Positions 34,377 through 35,849 of a stretch of DNA of 35,849 nt are shown piece after piece. The stretch lies in assembly GCF_002811475.1 (NCBI RefSeq), contig NZ_NPDL01000015.1, positions 1-35,849 on the forward strand, written 5' to 3'. The notes under the pieces were generated by a model. That model had not been told where the DNA came from. It saw nothing but the letters and a program-made list of their open reading frames with translations, and did not search any database. Position 1 is the first letter of the stretch; every line of letters begins with the position of its first letter. Source of the DNA: Leptospira hartskeerlii (GTDB lineage: Bacteria; Spirochaetota; Leptospiria; Leptospirales; Leptospiraceae). The position numbers were made by a program, and so were the translations under genes.

Positions 34377-35849
34377 TTACTGGATACTTCCGCTTCTATT
34401 TACCGCGTTCTGCCACATTGTGGTGAAGAAGTCTGCGGATCTATAGACAGGCTCCAGATCGGAACGTTTGAGTCCTTGTTGTCTCAAGTCTTCAAAGAAG
34501 TCAGGCATGAGCCCTATATGGGACGCACCTTCCGTATTGAAGTCGAATGTCCGATTCCCGAAGGAATATTTTCCAAGAGAAGGAGAAGCAGCCAGAGTCG
34601 CCGCTAATCTAATGGAAGAATCCGGAGAGAATGGATATCCTACTTTAGAAGCTTCCGGCTGAGCAATGACTGAAGTTCCTCCAGGACAAGCACGAGTTCC
34701 ATAACGAGGTCCAGGCATGTGAGCAAATCCATTAAAATCTGTTCCGATAGCGATCCTACCATCATAAGAAGGATCACCTATTAGATTTTTGAGATATTGG
34801 TAAGACTGAACGAATGTTTGGCTGGTTCCACCGCAAGCATGAGCGATATAAGAGCCGTCGCTATTTTGTCTCCACTCACCTACTTCTTCCAGATTTCCTT
34901 GTCCGGTTATAAGCCCGATCATTCCACCTAAAGTACTGATACGTTTGAGTGCAGCACCGGTAGGGTTTGCCTCGTGACGATTTCCTTTATTCGCCATATC
35001 GTAAACACCTGTGTGACCAGTTACGATACCTGGATAGGACTGTTGTTCCGCGAAAGTAATCGCTCCGTCCAAGGATTTTGCAGACATATGACCAACGTCG
35101 ATGATCATTCCTTTTTTCATCAACTCTTTCAGGACTTTCTGTCCGTAAGTGGTTAAGCCTGCAGTGTTACAATCCTGTCCGTAATGTTTACAGTCATACT
35201 TGGTTCCACTTCCTAGGATATTGTAGAGACCTGCTCCACCAAATCCGTTGGTTTTTAAGTGGATAGGGAACACATAGCGTAGCCCCAAATCATATAGCTC
35301 TTGCACGCCTTGTGTGATCATGGAGTCGTTACAGTTGCTTCCAGTACAATCTACTAAATAGTCAACTTCCGCGCCTAAGACCACTGCAAGTTTACCGCCT
35401 GAGATCACACTTTGTGCTTCTGCAGGAGTTTTTACGATACGGAACCAACCCTGTCCAGGACCGCCGCTTTGTTCATCGATCCATGCTTGCATATCATACA
35501 CAGCTTGTGTTTGTCTGCGCAAAGTGTTCATATCGTTTAGATCATAAACTGGATCGGTAGCGATCGCTATTCCTTTGATGATGTCCGGAAGTCCGTTATC
35601 CGTAGCTCCGAACATATAATCACCATTTACTGCAAGCACTACCATGGCTCTCATTCCGCCTTCATAGGCGCGTTTGATCCATTCATAATACATGGTTTGG
35701 TGAGTGTAGCTATTGTTCGCAGGCCAATACGGGAAGCTGCTATATCCTCGGTTATCGTGACGAACGGTTCCGAGCAATGCTCCGATCACATCGTCTTGTA
35801 CGATTGCTTCTACTCTAGAGTGCCCGGCTGAATGTCCTTCATCGGAAAC
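34377..35849 (-). CDS. Membrane dipeptidase (peptidase family M19), N-terminus beyond the window
   Basis: A C-terminal fragment of at least 490 residues, open to the right edge (no stop between the edge and the apparent start at 35789, so upstream residues belong to it). M19 dinuclear-zinc features: DVGHMSAKSLDGA (metal His in a beta strand), VTGHTGVYDMANKGNRHEANP (family SHSxxxxxxxxxRN), GGMIGL and IAIGTDFNGFAHMPGP (family GSDFDG). Paired cysteines (CTGSNC, CKHYGQDC) point to an exported protein. The length is well above a typical 350-400-residue M19 enzyme. The natural substrates would be dipeptides; the spirochaete role is unknown. A strong terminator follows. Confidence 0.85.
   Translation of the reverse strand, partial: VSDEGHSAGHSRVEAIVQDDVIGALLGTVRHDNRGYSSFPYWPANNSYTHQTMYYEWIKRAYEGGMRAMVVLAVNGDYMFGATDNGLPDIIKGIAIATDPVYDLNDMNTLRRQTQAVYDMQAWIDEQSGGPGQGWFRIVKTPAEAQSVISGGKLAVVLGAEVDYLVDCTGSNCNDSMITQGVQELYDLGLRYVFPIHLKTNGFGGAGLYNILGSGTKYDCKHYGQDCNTAGLTTYGQKVLKELMKKGMIIDVGHMSAKSLDGAITFAEQQSYPGIVTGHTGVYDMANKGNRHEANPTGAALKRISTLGGMIGLITGQGNLEEVGEWRQNSDGSYIAHACGGTSQTFVQSYQYLKNLIGDPSYDGRIAIGTDFNGFAHMPGPRYGTRACPGGTSVIAQPEASKVGYPFSPDSSIRLAATLAASPSLGKYSFGNRTFDFNTEGASHIGLMPDFFEDLRQQGLKRSDLEPVYRSADFFTTMWQNAVNRSGSIQ

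Overview
The window looks like a chromosomal segment of a spirochaete, most probably Leptospira. The strongest single clue is the 516-residue protein at 25442-26992. It carries R16, D17 and L81 in the positions I recall for the characterised Leptospira interrogans citramalate synthase. The moderate G+C content, the spirochaete-style lipobox, the 7TMR-DISM/AraC membrane regulator and the xerC-hslV-hslU order fit. I see no tRNA, rRNA, CRISPR array, insertion sequence or phage gene. Genes are packed tightly, with many ATGA start/stop overlaps inside operons and four convergent pairs whose stop codons interlock.

Region 1 (1-13626) is the most interesting part. On the plus strand lies a protein resembling a carboxysomal-type (CsoSCA-like) beta-carbonic anhydrase (318-1730). 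Converging on it is a minus-strand operon (10328 down to 1748): a 16- to 18-strand-type outer-membrane porin, then six complex I / hydrogenase-4-like subunits (two antiporter-like, NuoH-like, HyfE-like, large and small). In the large subunit all four Ni-Fe cysteine positions are replaced. In the small subunit three of the four ligands of the proximal Fe-S cluster are replaced. The complex is therefore an 'energy-converting hydrogenase-related' (Ehr) type and cannot be a normal hydrogenase. Upstream, behind its own terminator, is an SbtA-family sodium/bicarbonate symporter (10497-11468). Divergent from that is a membrane-bound 7TMR-DISM sensor fused to an AraC DNA-binding domain (11992-13626). 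I propose, as inference, that these genes form an inorganic-carbon acquisition locus in a heterotroph.

Region 2 (13623-18096) holds ychF, a pair encoding a lysine-rich exported protein and a diiron ferritin-like protein, and the quinone-pathway pair ubiA-ubiX.

Region 3 (18097-21919) is a minus-strand group: a stand-alone lipoyl domain, a metallophosphoesterase, the Mrp Fe-S carrier ATPase and a UVR-like hypothetical protein. A stand-alone GHKL ATPase protein diverges from it.

Region 4 (21916-27310) is a minus-strand housekeeping block: smr-domain gene, cimA, pth, xerC, hslV, hslU.

Region 5 (27436-35849) holds an App1-type lipid phosphatase-like protein, a DedA membrane protein, a plus-strand run (secreted hypothetical, AI-2E-family permease, xseA, xseB), then minus-strand DUF2752 and DUF5684 membrane proteins, a lipoprotein and an M19 dipeptidase that runs off the right edge.
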